Origin: Stakelama saccharophila
Lineage (GTDB): Bacteria > Pseudomonadota > Alphaproteobacteria > Sphingomonadales > Sphingomonadaceae
Direction of reading: 5' to 3'
NCBI RefSeq assembly: GCF_032229225.1
Contig: NZ_CP135076.1
Span: 186,001 to 250,000, forward strand
Length of the DNA: 64,000 nt
Shown: positions 36,840 to 45,288 of the stretch, piece after piece
Position numbering within the stretch: the stretch's first letter is position 1
How the letters are laid out: every line of letters starts with the position of its first letter
Notes under the pieces: model-generated
The model's input: the letters and a program-made list of their open reading frames with translations, nothing else
Told to the model about the DNA's origin: nothing
Database searches by the model: none
Made by a program: the position numbers and the translations under genes

Positions 36840-36864
36840 GACGATCGAAACGCTAGAAGGTTCC
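36840..36864 (-). promoter_or_regulatory. Candidate EcfG (general stress sigma) promoter for the GlsB-like gene
   Basis: Minus strand GGAAC (36864-36860), 16-nt spacer, then CGTC (36843-36840). The alphaproteobacterial EcfG consensus is GGAAC-N16/17-CGTT, so there is one mismatch at the last base. The leader to the ATG would be about 40 nt. Confidence 0.45.
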
Positions 36865-36911
36865 GTGGCTGTTACGACCTCGTAAGGGTGCCGACCGGGG
36901 CCGGAGCATGC

Positions 36912-37211
36912 TCAGAATTTCTGCTGCCGCTCGTAAAGCGAGCGGTAATGCTGAATCCGCGTCACGCGCAGTCCGGGCATGCCGGACCGGTCGATCGCGC
37001 GCTGCCAGCCGGCGAATTCCTCGACCGTCAGGCCGTAGCGCTCGCACACTTCGTCCACGCTCAGCAGGCCGCCATTGACCGCGGCGACCACTTCCGCCTT
37101 GCGGCGCACGACCCAGCGCGTGGTGTCGGGCGGCGGCAGGGTGTCGAGCGTCAGCGGTTCCCCGAGCGGGCCGATAACCTTGGCTGGACGGATCTTCTGA
37201 TTTTCAATCAT
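36912..37211 (-). CDS. sciP: DUF1153 / SciP-type CtrA inhibitor
   Basis: 99 aa. DUF1153 start IENQKIRPAKVIGPLGEPLT, then DTTRWVVRRKAEVVAAVNGG and LLSVDEVCERYGLTVEEFAG (a helix-turn-helix-like segment, about 50-80). In Caulobacter SciP binds CtrA and represses CtrA-activated genes in early cell cycle; a similar role here is inferred from the family. ATG at 37211 with GAGGT 7 nt upstream. No CtrA box was convincingly seen upstream. Confidence 0.9.
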   Translation of the reverse strand: MIENQKIRPAKVIGPLGEPLTLDTLPPPDTTRWVVRRKAEVVAAVNGGLLSVDEVCERYGLTVEEFAGWQRAIDRSGMPGLRVTRIQHYRSLYERQQKF

Positions 37212-37310
37212 TACTACCTCGAACGGGGGCGGAACCTGCAATCAAATACTGTAACGACCGTTGCCAGCCGGACTTGAACAGAGCTTTGAACGGCTCGGTA
37301 AACGACGCTT

Positions 37311-37538
37311 TCATTTTTCGCTCCATCCAGTGAACGCGGCGGCGACACCCGCGTTGAACGCGCCGTTTTCGGGCGCGAGCGGGTTTCGGTCCGGGCTCGC
37401 CCGGCCCAGCCGTGCCTGCGCCATCGCGGTCGGGCTGGTCGCCTGTCGCATCGCCACGGCCACCATCAGCACCGCCAGCGCGGTCGGCAGCGTCGTCGCC
37501 GGCGCGTCCTCCTCCGGTCGGGTGAAGCTCAGATCCAA
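37311..37538 (-). CDS. Unrecognised small ORF upstream of sciP
   Basis: Up to 75 aa from a TTG at 37538 (no ATG or GTG in frame near the start of the coding signal). Codon third positions are almost all G or C over the length, as in genuine genes here, and the signal ends at the stop at 37311. The product is Ala/Met-rich in the middle ([20 protein letters not shown]) and ends [13 protein letters not shown] do not recognise it. Its stop overlaps (ATGA) an ATG of a further 36-codon frame running into sciP, whose codon use is not convincing. Divergent from mnmA with 118 bp between starts. Confidence 0.4.
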   Translation of the reverse strand: MDLSFTRPEEDAPATTLPTALAVLMVAVAMRQATSPTAMAQARLGRASPDRNPLAPENGAFNAGVAAAFTGWSEK

Positions 37539-37656
37539 AACGCCACTTTCGTTGTCGACTCTCGGGACGACCTTGCTACCGCGCAAAGCTGAAGGGGCAG
37601 TAAAAGCGCTTGCGCCTTTTGCATCGCGGCCGGCTTTCGCGTATGCGCGCGCCACG

Positions 37657-38769
37657 ATGCTTGCCGCAGATTTCCAGCTCGCCGGGCCGCTCAGCCAGCG
37701 GCGGATCGTCGTCGCCATGTCGGGCGGCGTCGACAGTTCGGTCGTCGCGGCCCTCGCCGCGCGCACCGGCGCGGAAGTGATCGGCGTGACGCTGCAGCTC
37801 TACGATCACGGTGAAGCGGTGGGCCGCGCCGGCGCGTGCTGCGCGGGCCGCGACATCCGCGATGCGCGCGCGGTGTGCGATCGGCTGGGCATCGCGCATT
37901 ACGTCTTCGACCATGAATCGCGTTTCCGCGAATCGGTGATCGACGATTTCGCCGACGAATATGTCGCCGGGCGCACGCCGATCCCGTGCGTGAAGTGCAA
38001 CATGGGCGTGAAGTTCACCGATCTGTTCCGGCTGGCGAAGGAGCTGGGCGCGGATTGCCTCGCGACGGGCCATTATGTCCGGCGCGTTGTCGGCGAGCAC
38101 GGCCCCGAATTGCACCGCGCCGCCGACCCGGCGCGCGACCAGAGCTATTTCCTGTTCGCCACCACCACCGAACAGCTCGATTTCCTGCGCTTTCCGCTGG
38201 GCGGGATGCCGAAGAGCGCGGTGCGCGAGATCGCGACCGAGCTGGGGCTGTGCGTGGCGATGAAGCCCGACAGCCAGGACATCTGCTTCGTGCCCGACGG
38301 CGACTATGCCGGGCTGGTCAGAAAGCTGCGGCCCGAGGTCGATACCGGCGGCGACATCGTCGACGAAGGCGGCCGCAAGCTGGGCGAGCATCCCGGCATC
38401 ATCCATTATACCGTCGGCCAGCGCCGCGGGCTGGAGATCGGCGGCCAGCCCGAGCCGCTCTACGTGCTGCGCGTCGATGCGGCGCGGCGCGAGGTGGTGG
38501 TCGGGCCGAAGCGGGCGCTGGCGGTCAGTGCGGCGCGAATCGAGGGGATCAACCGGATCGGCGCCGAATATGACGGCCCGCTGAGCGCCAAGGTGCGCTC
38601 GCTCGCCAAGCCGGTGCCGGCGCGGCTGGTGGGCGACCGGGTGGTGTTCGACCGGCCGGAATACGGCGTCGCGCCCGGACAGGCGGCGGTGCTCTATGCC
38701 GGCGAGCGCGTGCTGGGCGGCGGCTGGATCGCCGAGACCGAACGCGCCGAAGCCGCGCTGGCGGCTTAG
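37657..38769 (+). CDS. mnmA: tRNA 2-thiouridylase MnmA
   Basis: 370 aa from ATG at 37657; an in-frame extension to 37261 has no homology and overlaps the minus-strand ORF. PP-loop ATP motif SGGVDSS at 22-28, the two cysteines in [10 protein letters not shown] and [13 protein letters not shown], and the C-terminal [24 protein letters not shown]. Thiolates U34 of Glu, Gln and Lys tRNAs. A large repeat-bearing gap follows it. Confidence 0.95.
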   Translation: MLAADFQLAGPLSQRRIVVAMSGGVDSSVVAALAARTGAEVIGVTLQLYDHGEAVGRAGACCAGRDIRDARAVCDRLGIAHYVFDHESRFRESVIDDFADEYVAGRTPIPCVKCNMGVKFTDLFRLAKELGADCLATGHYVRRVVGEHGPELHRAADPARDQSYFLFATTTEQLDFLRFPLGGMPKSAVREIATELGLCVAMKPDSQDICFVPDGDYAGLVRKLRPEVDTGGDIVDEGGRKLGEHPGIIHYTVGQRRGLEIGGQPEPLYVLRVDAARREVVVGPKRALAVSAARIEGINRIGAEYDGPLSAKVRSLAKPVPARLVGDRVVFDRPEYGVAPGQAAVLYAGERVLGGGWIAETERAEAALAA

Positions 38770-38792
38770 AGGAGACTTCGACCAACTTTGAT

Positions 38793-38883
38793 CGTCATGC
38801 TGAACTTGTTTCAGCATCCACCTTTCGTCTTGCACCGCTGGTGCTTGTTGATCGGTGGACCCTGAAACAAGTTCAGGGTGACG
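38793..38883. repeat. Palindromic element, family C (CGTCATGCTGAACTTG type)
   Basis: Ends are inverted copies: CGTCATGCTGAACTTGTTTC at the left and GAAACAAGTTCAGGGTGACG at the right. A typical intergenic hairpin element of sphingomonads; it forms a 91-bp foldback after mnmA. Confidence 0.75.
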
Positions 38884-39104
38884 AACGTGTTCAGAGCTGA
38901 TCGATTTCACCTCTAGCTTCACACAATTCGCGGCAAAGCTTTCCGAAAATTTCCTACATCGGGCGCTGGCGGCGCGTCGGGTGCGGGGGAGGATCGACGG
39001 TGCGAAAGAGCCGGTGTGCGTGATGGCACATTGCGGGGGCTGTAGGACAGCCCCGTTTTCGCGCCACCCGATCGGCCATTCGTGGCTCGCGCACAAGTTA
39101 CCGA

Positions 39105-39196
39105 TGTGCTCCCGCGAAGGCGGGAGCCCAGACTGGGTCCCCGCCACCGGATCCCATCAAAGTAGTACTTTGATGGGTGCCCTTCGCGGGGACACA
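39105..39196. repeat. Palindromic element, family D (GTGCTCCCGCGAAGG / CCTTCGCGGGGACAC)
   Basis: Outer inverted ends TGTGCTCCCGCGAAGG and CCTTCGCGGGGACACA. Inside, CCCATCAAAGTA-G-TACTTTGATGGG (39153-39177) is a near-perfect 12-bp-stem palindrome, unusually AT-rich. Confidence 0.65.
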
Positions 39197-39262
39197 TTGT
39201 TCCGGCGCGTGGAAGTGAGCCGGGCAGGTTGCGAGCGGCGCAGCGGCTCTGCGTCGCTCAGG

Positions 39263-40063
39263 TCAGGGTAGCAGCAGATTGCCTTCTGCCACGGTAACGC
39301 AGCGGCCGCCGAGGATAACGCGGTCACCGGCCAGTTCGCAGGTCAGATAGCCGCCGCGTGCGCTCGCCTGACAGGCGGTGAAGCGCTCGCGGCCGAGCTT
39401 TTCGGCCCAATAGGGCGTGAGCACGGCGTGCGCCGATCCGGTCACCGGGTCCTCGTCGATGCCGGCGCCGCAGGCGAAGGCGCGGCTGACGATGTCGGTT
39501 TCGGAACCGCGCGCGCTGACGATGATCAGCACGTCGCCCATATCCGCGAGCGCCCGGAAATCGGGGCGCAGGTTGCGGACGATCTCCTCGCTTTCGACGA
39601 TGACGAGGCCGTAGTCGTTGTCGTTCCACAGCGTCTCGACCGCACTGTCCAGGCCGAGCGCGGCGATGATCGCCTCCATCGGCTTCGGATCGGGCCGCCA
39701 GACGGGGAGCGCCATGCGATATTCGCCGCCTGCGCGCGCCACTTCGAGCAGTCCCGACCAGCGCGTGCGAAAGGTCACGCGATCGCGCGCCGGATCGTTC
39801 GACAGGACATGGTGCCCGCTCGCCAGCGTGGCATGACCGCACAGCACCACCTCGGTGGTGGGCGTGAACCAGCGCAGCTCGTAATCAGCCTCGCCGCTGT
39901 CATCGGGGATCAGGAAGGCGGTTTCGCTGAGATTGTGCTCGGCGGCGATCCGCTGGAGCAGTTCATCCGAAAGCCACGCGCCCAGCGGCATCACCGCCGC
40001 CGGATTGCCGGCAAAGGGCCGGTCGGCAAAGGCGTCGACCTGCGAATAGGGCAGTTTCATCAT
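39263..40063 (-). CDS. PhzF family isomerase
   Basis: 266 aa. PhzF-fold protein: QVDAFADRPFAGNPAAVMPL at the start, the catalytic-region glutamate in EHNLSETAFL, LCGHATLASGHHVL, and the second-half EDPVTGSAHAVLTPYW mirror motif. Family members are isomerases or epimerases; the phenazine name is historical, and no phenazine genes are here. The start ATG at 40063 overlaps the CDF gene stop (ATGA). Confidence 0.92.
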   Translation of the reverse strand: MMKLPYSQVDAFADRPFAGNPAAVMPLGAWLSDELLQRIAAEHNLSETAFLIPDDSGEADYELRWFTPTTEVVLCGHATLASGHHVLSNDPARDRVTFRTRWSGLLEVARAGGEYRMALPVWRPDPKPMEAIIAALGLDSAVETLWNDNDYGLVIVESEEIVRNLRPDFRALADMGDVLIIVSARGSETDIVSRAFACGAGIDEDPVTGSAHAVLTPYWAEKLGRERFTACQASARGGYLTCELAGDRVILGGRCVTVAEGNLLLP

Positions 40064-41007
40064 ATGCGCTTGGAGAACCAATGGGGGGTGACGTCCTCCT
40101 CGACCAACGGGTCGTCGGTATCGACATGCCCCTCGGGATCGAGGTGGATCAGGACCTCGACGCGCGGAAAGGCGCGGCGGATATTGTCCTCGACCTCGTC
40201 CATCACGTCGTGCGCGGCGGCGACGGTCATGTCGCGGTCCACCTCCATGTGGAATTGGGCGAAATCGTGGGACCCGGCGCGCCGCGTGCGGAAATCGTGG
40301 ATGCCGCGAAGCTGCGGATGGCGCGCGGCGACATCGAGGAAGCGGCGGCGCTCGTCCTCGGGCCATTCCTTGTCCATCAGGTGATCGATCGCCTCGCTCG
40401 ACGCCTTGAACGCGCCCCAGGCGAGCCACAGTGCGATGGCGATGCCGAACACCGGATCGGCCCAGTGCAGCCCGAGATACTGGTCGAGCGCGATCGCCGC
40501 GATCACCGACAGGTTGAGGAGCATGTCCGACTGATAGTGGATATTGTCGGCGAGGATCGCGACCGATCCGGTCTGCCGGATGACGCGGCGCTGATAGGCG
40601 AGCAGCGCGAAGGTGGCGAGGATCGCCACCACCGACACGATGATGCCGAAATCGGCGTCCTGCGTCGTGGCCGGCGTGGTCAGCCGCTCGACCGCGCGCC
40701 AGGCGATGCCGATGGCGGACGCGGTGATGAGCGCGACCTGGAACAGCGCGGCCAGCGCCTCCGCCTTGCCATGGCCGAAGCGGTGGTCGTGATCGGCGGG
40801 TTCGGCCGCGAGTTTCACGCCGTAGAGCGTCACCAGCGAGGCGAGCAGGTCGAGCGCGGTATCGGCGAGCGAGCCGAGCATCGCCACCGAGCCGGTATGC
40901 CACGCCGCGAACGCCTTGATCAGCAGGAGCGAGCACGCCATGGCCACGCTCGCGAGCGCGGCGCGCTGCGCCAGCCAGCCATATTTGCGGGCTTCCTCCT
41001 TGGTCAC
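40060..41007 (-). CDS. Cation diffusion facilitator (FieF/YiiP-like) metal exporter
   Basis: 315 aa, six membrane helices. Metal motifs SLADTALDLLASLVT and HDHRFGHGKAEALAALF (cytoplasmic His-rich loop), ADNIHYQSDMLLNLSVI, and a C-terminal cytoplasmic domain with DFRTRRAGSHDFAQFHMEVD. Exports Zn2+ or Fe2+ in exchange for protons. ATG at 41007 overlaps the pdxH stop, so pdxH, CDF and PhzF form one coupled operon. The specific metal is uncertain. Confidence 0.93.
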   Translation of the reverse strand: MTKEEARKYGWLAQRAALASVAMACSLLLIKAFAAWHTGSVAMLGSLADTALDLLASLVTLYGVKLAAEPADHDHRFGHGKAEALAALFQVALITASAIGIAWRAVERLTTPATTQDADFGIIVSVVAILATFALLAYQRRVIRQTGSVAILADNIHYQSDMLLNLSVIAAIALDQYLGLHWADPVFGIAIALWLAWGAFKASSEAIDHLMDKEWPEDERRRFLDVAARHPQLRGIHDFRTRRAGSHDFAQFHMEVDRDMTVAAAHDVMDEVEDNIRRAFPRVEVLIHLDPEGHVDTDDPLVEEDVTPHWFSKRI

Positions 41008-41582
41008 GGGTAGAGCAGTCCTTCGCGCCAGTCGGCGTCGTCGCGATCGAAGACACGCCGTTCATGTAGGCGGTGCGCGCGATCCTGCCAGAACTCGATG
41101 CGCACGGGGGCGACGCGGTAGCCGCCCCAATGCGGCGGGCGGGGCACGTCCTGCCCGGCGAACCGCGCCTGCATGTCGGCGAAGCGCGCCTCGAAGGTTG
41201 CGCGCGCATCCAGCGGGCGCGACTGGTCCGATGCCCAGGCGCCGAGCTGCGAATCGCGGCTGCGCGAGGCGAAATAGGCGTCCGATTCGGCATCGGACAC
41301 GCGGGCGACCGGCCCTTCGATGCGGACCTGGCGCCGCAACGACTTCCAGTGGAAAAGGAGCGCGGCCCGCGCATTGTCGGCAAGGTCGCCGGCCTTTCGG
41401 CTCTCGCGGTTGGTGTAGAAGACGAAGCCGTCCGGCCCGTGCCCCTTCAGCAGCACCATGCGCACCGACGGGCGCCCGCGCGCATCCGCGGTCGCGAGCG
41501 CCACGGCGTTGGGATCGCTGGGCTCGCTTTGCCTCGCCTCGGCAAACCATGCGTCGAACAACGTGAACGGATCGTCGGTCAT
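41004..41582 (-). CDS. pdxH: Pyridoxamine 5'-phosphate oxidase
   Basis: 192 aa. FMN enzyme making pyridoxal 5'-phosphate. Shows PDPNAVALATAD-type (PSDPNAVALATADARGRPSV), RMVLLKGHGPDGFVFYTNRE, LLFHWKSLRRQVRIEG and the C-terminal WQDRAHRLHERRVF. ATG at 41582. Divergent from ku with about 108 bp between starts. Confidence 0.95.
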   Translation of the reverse strand: MTDDPFTLFDAWFAEARQSEPSDPNAVALATADARGRPSVRMVLLKGHGPDGFVFYTNRESRKAGDLADNARAALLFHWKSLRRQVRIEGPVARVSDAESDAYFASRSRDSQLGAWASDQSRPLDARATFEARFADMQARFAGQDVPRPPHWGGYRVAPVRIEFWQDRAHRLHERRVFDRDDADWREGLLYP

Positions 41583-41690
41583 GATACAGTGAGGCTTTAC
41601 GCGTGCGCGCTTTCCAAGTCGAGCGGCGGACCACGGAACGACTCCGCGTCCCGCGGATTGAATCGGCTCCGAAACACGAGGGAGCAGGCG

Positions 41691-42566
41691 ATGGCGGCAC
41701 GCGCATACTGGCAGGGGCAGATTCGCTTGGCGCTGGTTTCGATCCCGGTGGAAATCTACACCGCGACCAAATCGGGCGCCAAGGTCTCGTTCCGCCAGAT
41801 CCACGAGCCGACCGGCAAGCCGATCCATTACGAAAAGGTCGTCACCGGCGTCGGTCCCGTCGACACCGACGAGATCATGAAGGGATATGAGGTCGAGAAG
41901 GACAGTTACATCCTGCTCGACCAGGAGGAGATCGACGCGGTCAAGCTCGAATCGAAAAAGACGCTGGAGCTGACCCAGTTCGTCGATGCGCACGAGATCG
42001 ACGTGCTGTATTTCGAGAAACCCTATTTCGTGGTGCCGGCGGACGACCTGGCCGAGGAGGCGTTCATCGTGCTGCGCGAGGCGCTGAGGAAGACGAAGAA
42101 GGTCGGGCTGGGCCAACTGGCGCTCAGGGGCCGCGAATATGTCGTCAGCCTGAAGCCGTGCGGGCGCGGCATGGTGCTGGAGACGCTGCGTTATGCCGAG
42201 GAGGTCCGCAAGGCCCAGAGCTATTTCCGCGACATTCCCGACGCGACACCCGACGAGGACCTGCTCGACCTGGCCGAAAGCCTGATCGAGAAGAAGACGG
42301 CGAAGTTCGACGCCAGCGAATATCACGACCGCTATGTCGATGCGCTGCGCGAGCTGATCGAGAAGAAGCGCAAGGCCAAGGGCGGAAAGGTGGTCGAGAC
42401 CGAGGAGGAGACGACCGGCCGCGACGCATCGAACGTCGTCGACCTGATGTCGGCGCTGAAGAAATCGCTGGAAAAGCCCGAGGGCGGCGCGAAGAAGACG
42501 ACGCGGAAATCATCAACATCGCGCAAATCGTCCGCGAAAAGCGCGAAGGCGAAGAAAAGTGCGTAG
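41691..42566 (+). CDS. ku: Non-homologous end-joining protein Ku
   Basis: 291 aa. Bacterial Ku homodimer that binds DNA double-strand ends and recruits LigD. Starts ARAYWQGQIRLALVSIPVEI, has YEVEKDSYILLDQEEIDAVK, YFEKPYFVVPADDLAEEAF and YHDRYVDALRELIEKK, and ends with a Lys/Ser-rich tail (KSSAKSAKAKKSA) typical of Ku. RBS GAGGGAGCAGGCG before ATG 41691. Followed by a repeat and then ligD, the usual NHEJ pair. Confidence 0.96.
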   Translation: MAARAYWQGQIRLALVSIPVEIYTATKSGAKVSFRQIHEPTGKPIHYEKVVTGVGPVDTDEIMKGYEVEKDSYILLDQEEIDAVKLESKKTLELTQFVDAHEIDVLYFEKPYFVVPADDLAEEAFIVLREALRKTKKVGLGQLALRGREYVVSLKPCGRGMVLETLRYAEEVRKAQSYFRDIPDATPDEDLLDLAESLIEKKTAKFDASEYHDRYVDALRELIEKKRKAKGGKVVETEEETTGRDASNVVDLMSALKKSLEKPEGGAKKTTRKSSTSRKSSAKSAKAKKSA

Positions 42567-42576
42567 TGTTTCCAAT

Positions 42577-42672
42577 CGTCATTCCCGCGCAGGCGGGAAT
42601 CCATACGCGCGGCGCCGAAGTTTTTTCTGCTCCGTTCCGAGACCATGGGTCCCCGCCTGCGCGGGGATGACG
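42577..42672. repeat. Palindromic element, family E (CGTCATTCCCGCG type)
   Basis: Ends CGTCATTCCCGCGCAGGCGG and GCCTGCGCGGGGATGACG are inverted copies around a 58-nt middle. It fills the Ku-LigD gap and ends 18 nt before the ligD ATG. Confidence 0.75.
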
Positions 42673-42690
42673 GTTGGTGGGTAGCTGCCG

Positions 42691-45213
42691 ATGGCCAAGT
42701 CCGACCCCCTCGCCACCTACAACGCCAAGCGCGACTTCAAGAACACCGCCGAGCCGGCGGGCACGCTCGCCAGGGGGCACGGCAACCGCTTCATCGTGCA
42801 GAAGCACGATGCGACGCGGCTGCACTGGGATTTCCGCATCGAGATGGACGGGGTGCTCAAAAGCTGGGCGGTGACCAGGGGGCCGAGCCTCAATCCCGAC
42901 GACAAGCGGCTGGCGGTGCGGACCGAGGACCATCCGCTGAGCTATGGTGATTTCGAGGGCACGATTCCGAAAGATGAATATGGCGGCGGGACCGTCATGC
43001 TGTGGGACGACGGAACCTGGGCGCCGATCAAGGGCAAGTCGGCGAAGGATCTGGATAAGGGGCACCTCCATTTCGTGCTCGACGGCGAGCGGATGAAGGG
43101 CGAGTGGCTGCTGATCCGGCTCCGGCCGCGTGGGCGCGAAAAGCGCGAGAACTGGCTGTTGCGCAAGATCGACGATGCCGAGGCCGGCGGGTCCGACACG
43201 CTGGTCGAAACCGCGCTCACCAGCGTCAAAACCGGACGGACGATGCAGGAGATCGCCAACTCCTCCCCGGCACGGGGAGGAGGAGCGCGCGCGAAGCGCG
43301 TGGTGGAGGGGGAGAAGCGGCAAGCGGAACAGGGCGAGGCAAAGCAATCCCGGCAGGCGAAGCGTTCGCGGCGATCCCCCTCCGCCGCCTCCCCGAAACG
43401 GGGAGGAATGTCAGCGCCGGGCTTCCAGGACGTGCAGCTCGCGACGCTGGTCGACGAGGTGCCTTCGGGGAACCAGTGGCTGCACGAGATCAAATATGAC
43501 GGCTACCGCGCGCTTCTGAGCATCGGCAAGGGCAGCCCGCGCATCTTCACCCGGTCGGGGCTCGACTGGTCGGAGAAGTTTCCCGACATTGTCGAGGCGG
43601 CCGCATCGCTGCCCGGCGCGGCGCTGATCGATGGCGAGATCGTCGCGTTCAAGGACGGGCGGCCCGATTTCTCCACCTTGCAGAATGCGATCTCCAACGG
43701 CGGCGAGATGACGCTGTTCGCCTTCGACCTGCTGCACGAGGCGGGCGAGGATCTGCGCGGGGCGCCGCAGGTGCAGCGCAAGGAACGGCTCGCCGCGCTG
43801 CTCGCCGGCTGCGACGAACGCATCCATTATGCCGAGCATGTGCTGGGCGCGGGCGAGAAGCTGTTCGAGGCGATGTGTCGCGAAGGCTATGAAGGCATCG
43901 TCTCGAAGCGCGTCGATGCGCCCTATCGGGCTGCGCGCTCAAGGAACTGGCTCAAGATCAAATGCACGAAGCGACAGGAATTCGTGATCGTCGGCTGGTC
44001 GGAAAGCTCGGCCAGGGGGCGGCCCTTTTCCTCGCTGCTGCTGGCGGTGAACGAGGGCGGCGGGCTGCGCTACGCCGGGCGCGTCGGCACGGGGTTCGAT
44101 GCCGATACGCTGGAGAGTCTGAGCGCGAAGTTCAACGCAATCGCGCGCAAGACGCCGCCGGTGGACGTGCCCAGGGCGGCGGCGAAGGGGGCGCACTGGG
44201 TTACGCCGAAGCTGGTGGCAGAGGTCGCGTTCGGCGAATTCACCGCCGAGAATGTCGTGCGCCATGCCAGCTTTCTCGGGCTGCGCGAGGACAAGGAGGC
44301 GGGCGAGGTGGTGACCGAGAAACCGCAAAGGGCCGAAACCACGGCCGCCGGAACGGGCGTGAAGATTTCGCATCCCGACCGCGTGATCTTTCCCGATGCC
44401 GGCATCACCAAAAGCGAGCTTGCCGACTATTACGCGGCGGTTGCCGGCATCCTGCTGCCCTGGGCGGCGAATCGGCCGGTCAGCCTGGTGCGTTGCCCGC
44501 AGGGGCGGTCGAAGCAATGCTTTTTCCAGAAGCACGACGCCGGCAGCTTCGGCGACGCCGTTCACCATGTCGACATCGAGGAAAAGGACGGCAAGACCGA
44601 ACCCTATCTCTATATCGACGATATCAGGGGGCTGCTGACCTGTGTGCAGATGGGCACGATCGAATTCCACGGCTGGGGCAGCCTCGTCGCCGATGTCGAA
44701 AAGCCCGACCGCATGGTGTTCGACCTCGACCCCGACGAGGGGCTCGATTTCGGCGACGTGAAAAAGGCGGCGGAGGACCTGAAACAGCATCTTGCAGACA
44801 TGGGGCTGGCGAGCTTCGCCATGCTGTCCGGGGGCAAGGGCGTGCATGTCGTCGTGCCGTTGGCGCCGCAGGCCGAATGGCCGGACGTGAAATCCTTTGC
44901 CGAACGGTTCAGCCGCGCGCTGGCGCAGGCCGAGCCCGACCGCTTTACCGCGACCATGTCGAAGGCGAAGCGCAAGGGGCGCATCTTCATCGACTGGCTG
45001 CGCAACCAGCGGGGCGCGACCGCGGTGCTGCCCTATGTCGCGCGCGCCCGCGAATCCGCGCCGGTCGCCGCGCCGGTGAGCTGGACCGAGTTGAAGGACA
45101 TCGACACGCCCAAGCGCTTCACCGTCAAGGAGGCCGACACGCTGATCGAGCGGGCCAACAGCCGCGGCCTCGCCGGCTGGGGCGTGGCGGAGCAGGTTCT
45201 GCCCGACATCTGA
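42691..45213 (+). CDS. ligD: Multifunctional DNA ligase D (3'-phosphoesterase, ligase, polymerase)
   Basis: 840 aa, ATP-dependent end-joining enzyme. Order: PE domain about 30-185 (KHDATRLHWDFRIEMDGVLK, EYGGGTVMLWDDGTW); ligase domain about 245-540 with adenylated Lys268 in EIKYDGYR, LIDGEIVAF and GYEGIVSKR; polymerase/primase domain about 558-835 (HPDRVIFPDAGITKSELADY, DLDPDEGLDFGDV with metal aspartates, LSGGKGVHVV). Residues 191-239, a Ser/Arg/Gly-rich linker, are encoded by a 145-bp palindromic repeat inserted in frame (43262-43406). All three domains look intact. ATG at 42691. Confidence 0.95.
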   Translation: MAKSDPLATYNAKRDFKNTAEPAGTLARGHGNRFIVQKHDATRLHWDFRIEMDGVLKSWAVTRGPSLNPDDKRLAVRTEDHPLSYGDFEGTIPKDEYGGGTVMLWDDGTWAPIKGKSAKDLDKGHLHFVLDGERMKGEWLLIRLRPRGREKRENWLLRKIDDAEAGGSDTLVETALTSVKTGRTMQEIANSSPARGGGARAKRVVEGEKRQAEQGEAKQSRQAKRSRRSPSAASPKRGGMSAPGFQDVQLATLVDEVPSGNQWLHEIKYDGYRALLSIGKGSPRIFTRSGLDWSEKFPDIVEAAASLPGAALIDGEIVAFKDGRPDFSTLQNAISNGGEMTLFAFDLLHEAGEDLRGAPQVQRKERLAALLAGCDERIHYAEHVLGAGEKLFEAMCREGYEGIVSKRVDAPYRAARSRNWLKIKCTKRQEFVIVGWSESSARGRPFSSLLLAVNEGGGLRYAGRVGTGFDADTLESLSAKFNAIARKTPPVDVPRAAAKGAHWVTPKLVAEVAFGEFTAENVVRHASFLGLREDKEAGEVVTEKPQRAETTAAGTGVKISHPDRVIFPDAGITKSELADYYAAVAGILLPWAANRPVSLVRCPQGRSKQCFFQKHDAGSFGDAVHHVDIEEKDGKTEPYLYIDDIRGLLTCVQMGTIEFHGWGSLVADVEKPDRMVFDLDPDEGLDFGDVKKAAEDLKQHLADMGLASFAMLSGGKGVHVVVPLAPQAEWPDVKSFAERFSRALAQAEPDRFTATMSKAKRKGRIFIDWLRNQRGATAVLPYVARARESAPVAAPVSWTELKDIDTPKRFTVKEADTLIERANSRGLAGWGVAEQVLPDI
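43262..43406. repeat. Intergenic-type palindromic element inserted in frame in ligD
   Basis: Both ends carry an 8-bp stem hairpin of the form CCTCCCCG-NNN-CGGGGAGG (43262-43280 and 43388-43406). Such elements normally occur between genes. Here the copy (145 bp) is read through without stops and encodes the PE-ligase linker. Confidence 0.7.
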
Positions 45214-45288
45214 CGAAGGCGGACTGATCTTGCACGATGGCACTTCAGCGCCGATGTAACCGCCTGACGCGAATAACACAGGACGGAA

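Larger units (their letters stand above)
38770..39262. other. Repeat-bearing intergenic region between mnmA and the PhzF gene
   Basis: 493 bp without a supportable gene. It contains two palindromic elements (38793-38883 and 39105-39196) and a short AT-rich palindrome within the second. Short frames between them show no homology or consistent codon use. Confidence 0.6.

Noticed and set aside
37261..37656. In-frame extension of MnmA to 37261
   Set aside because: No homology over 132 residues; PP-loop enzymes of this family start just before the position of ATG 37657.
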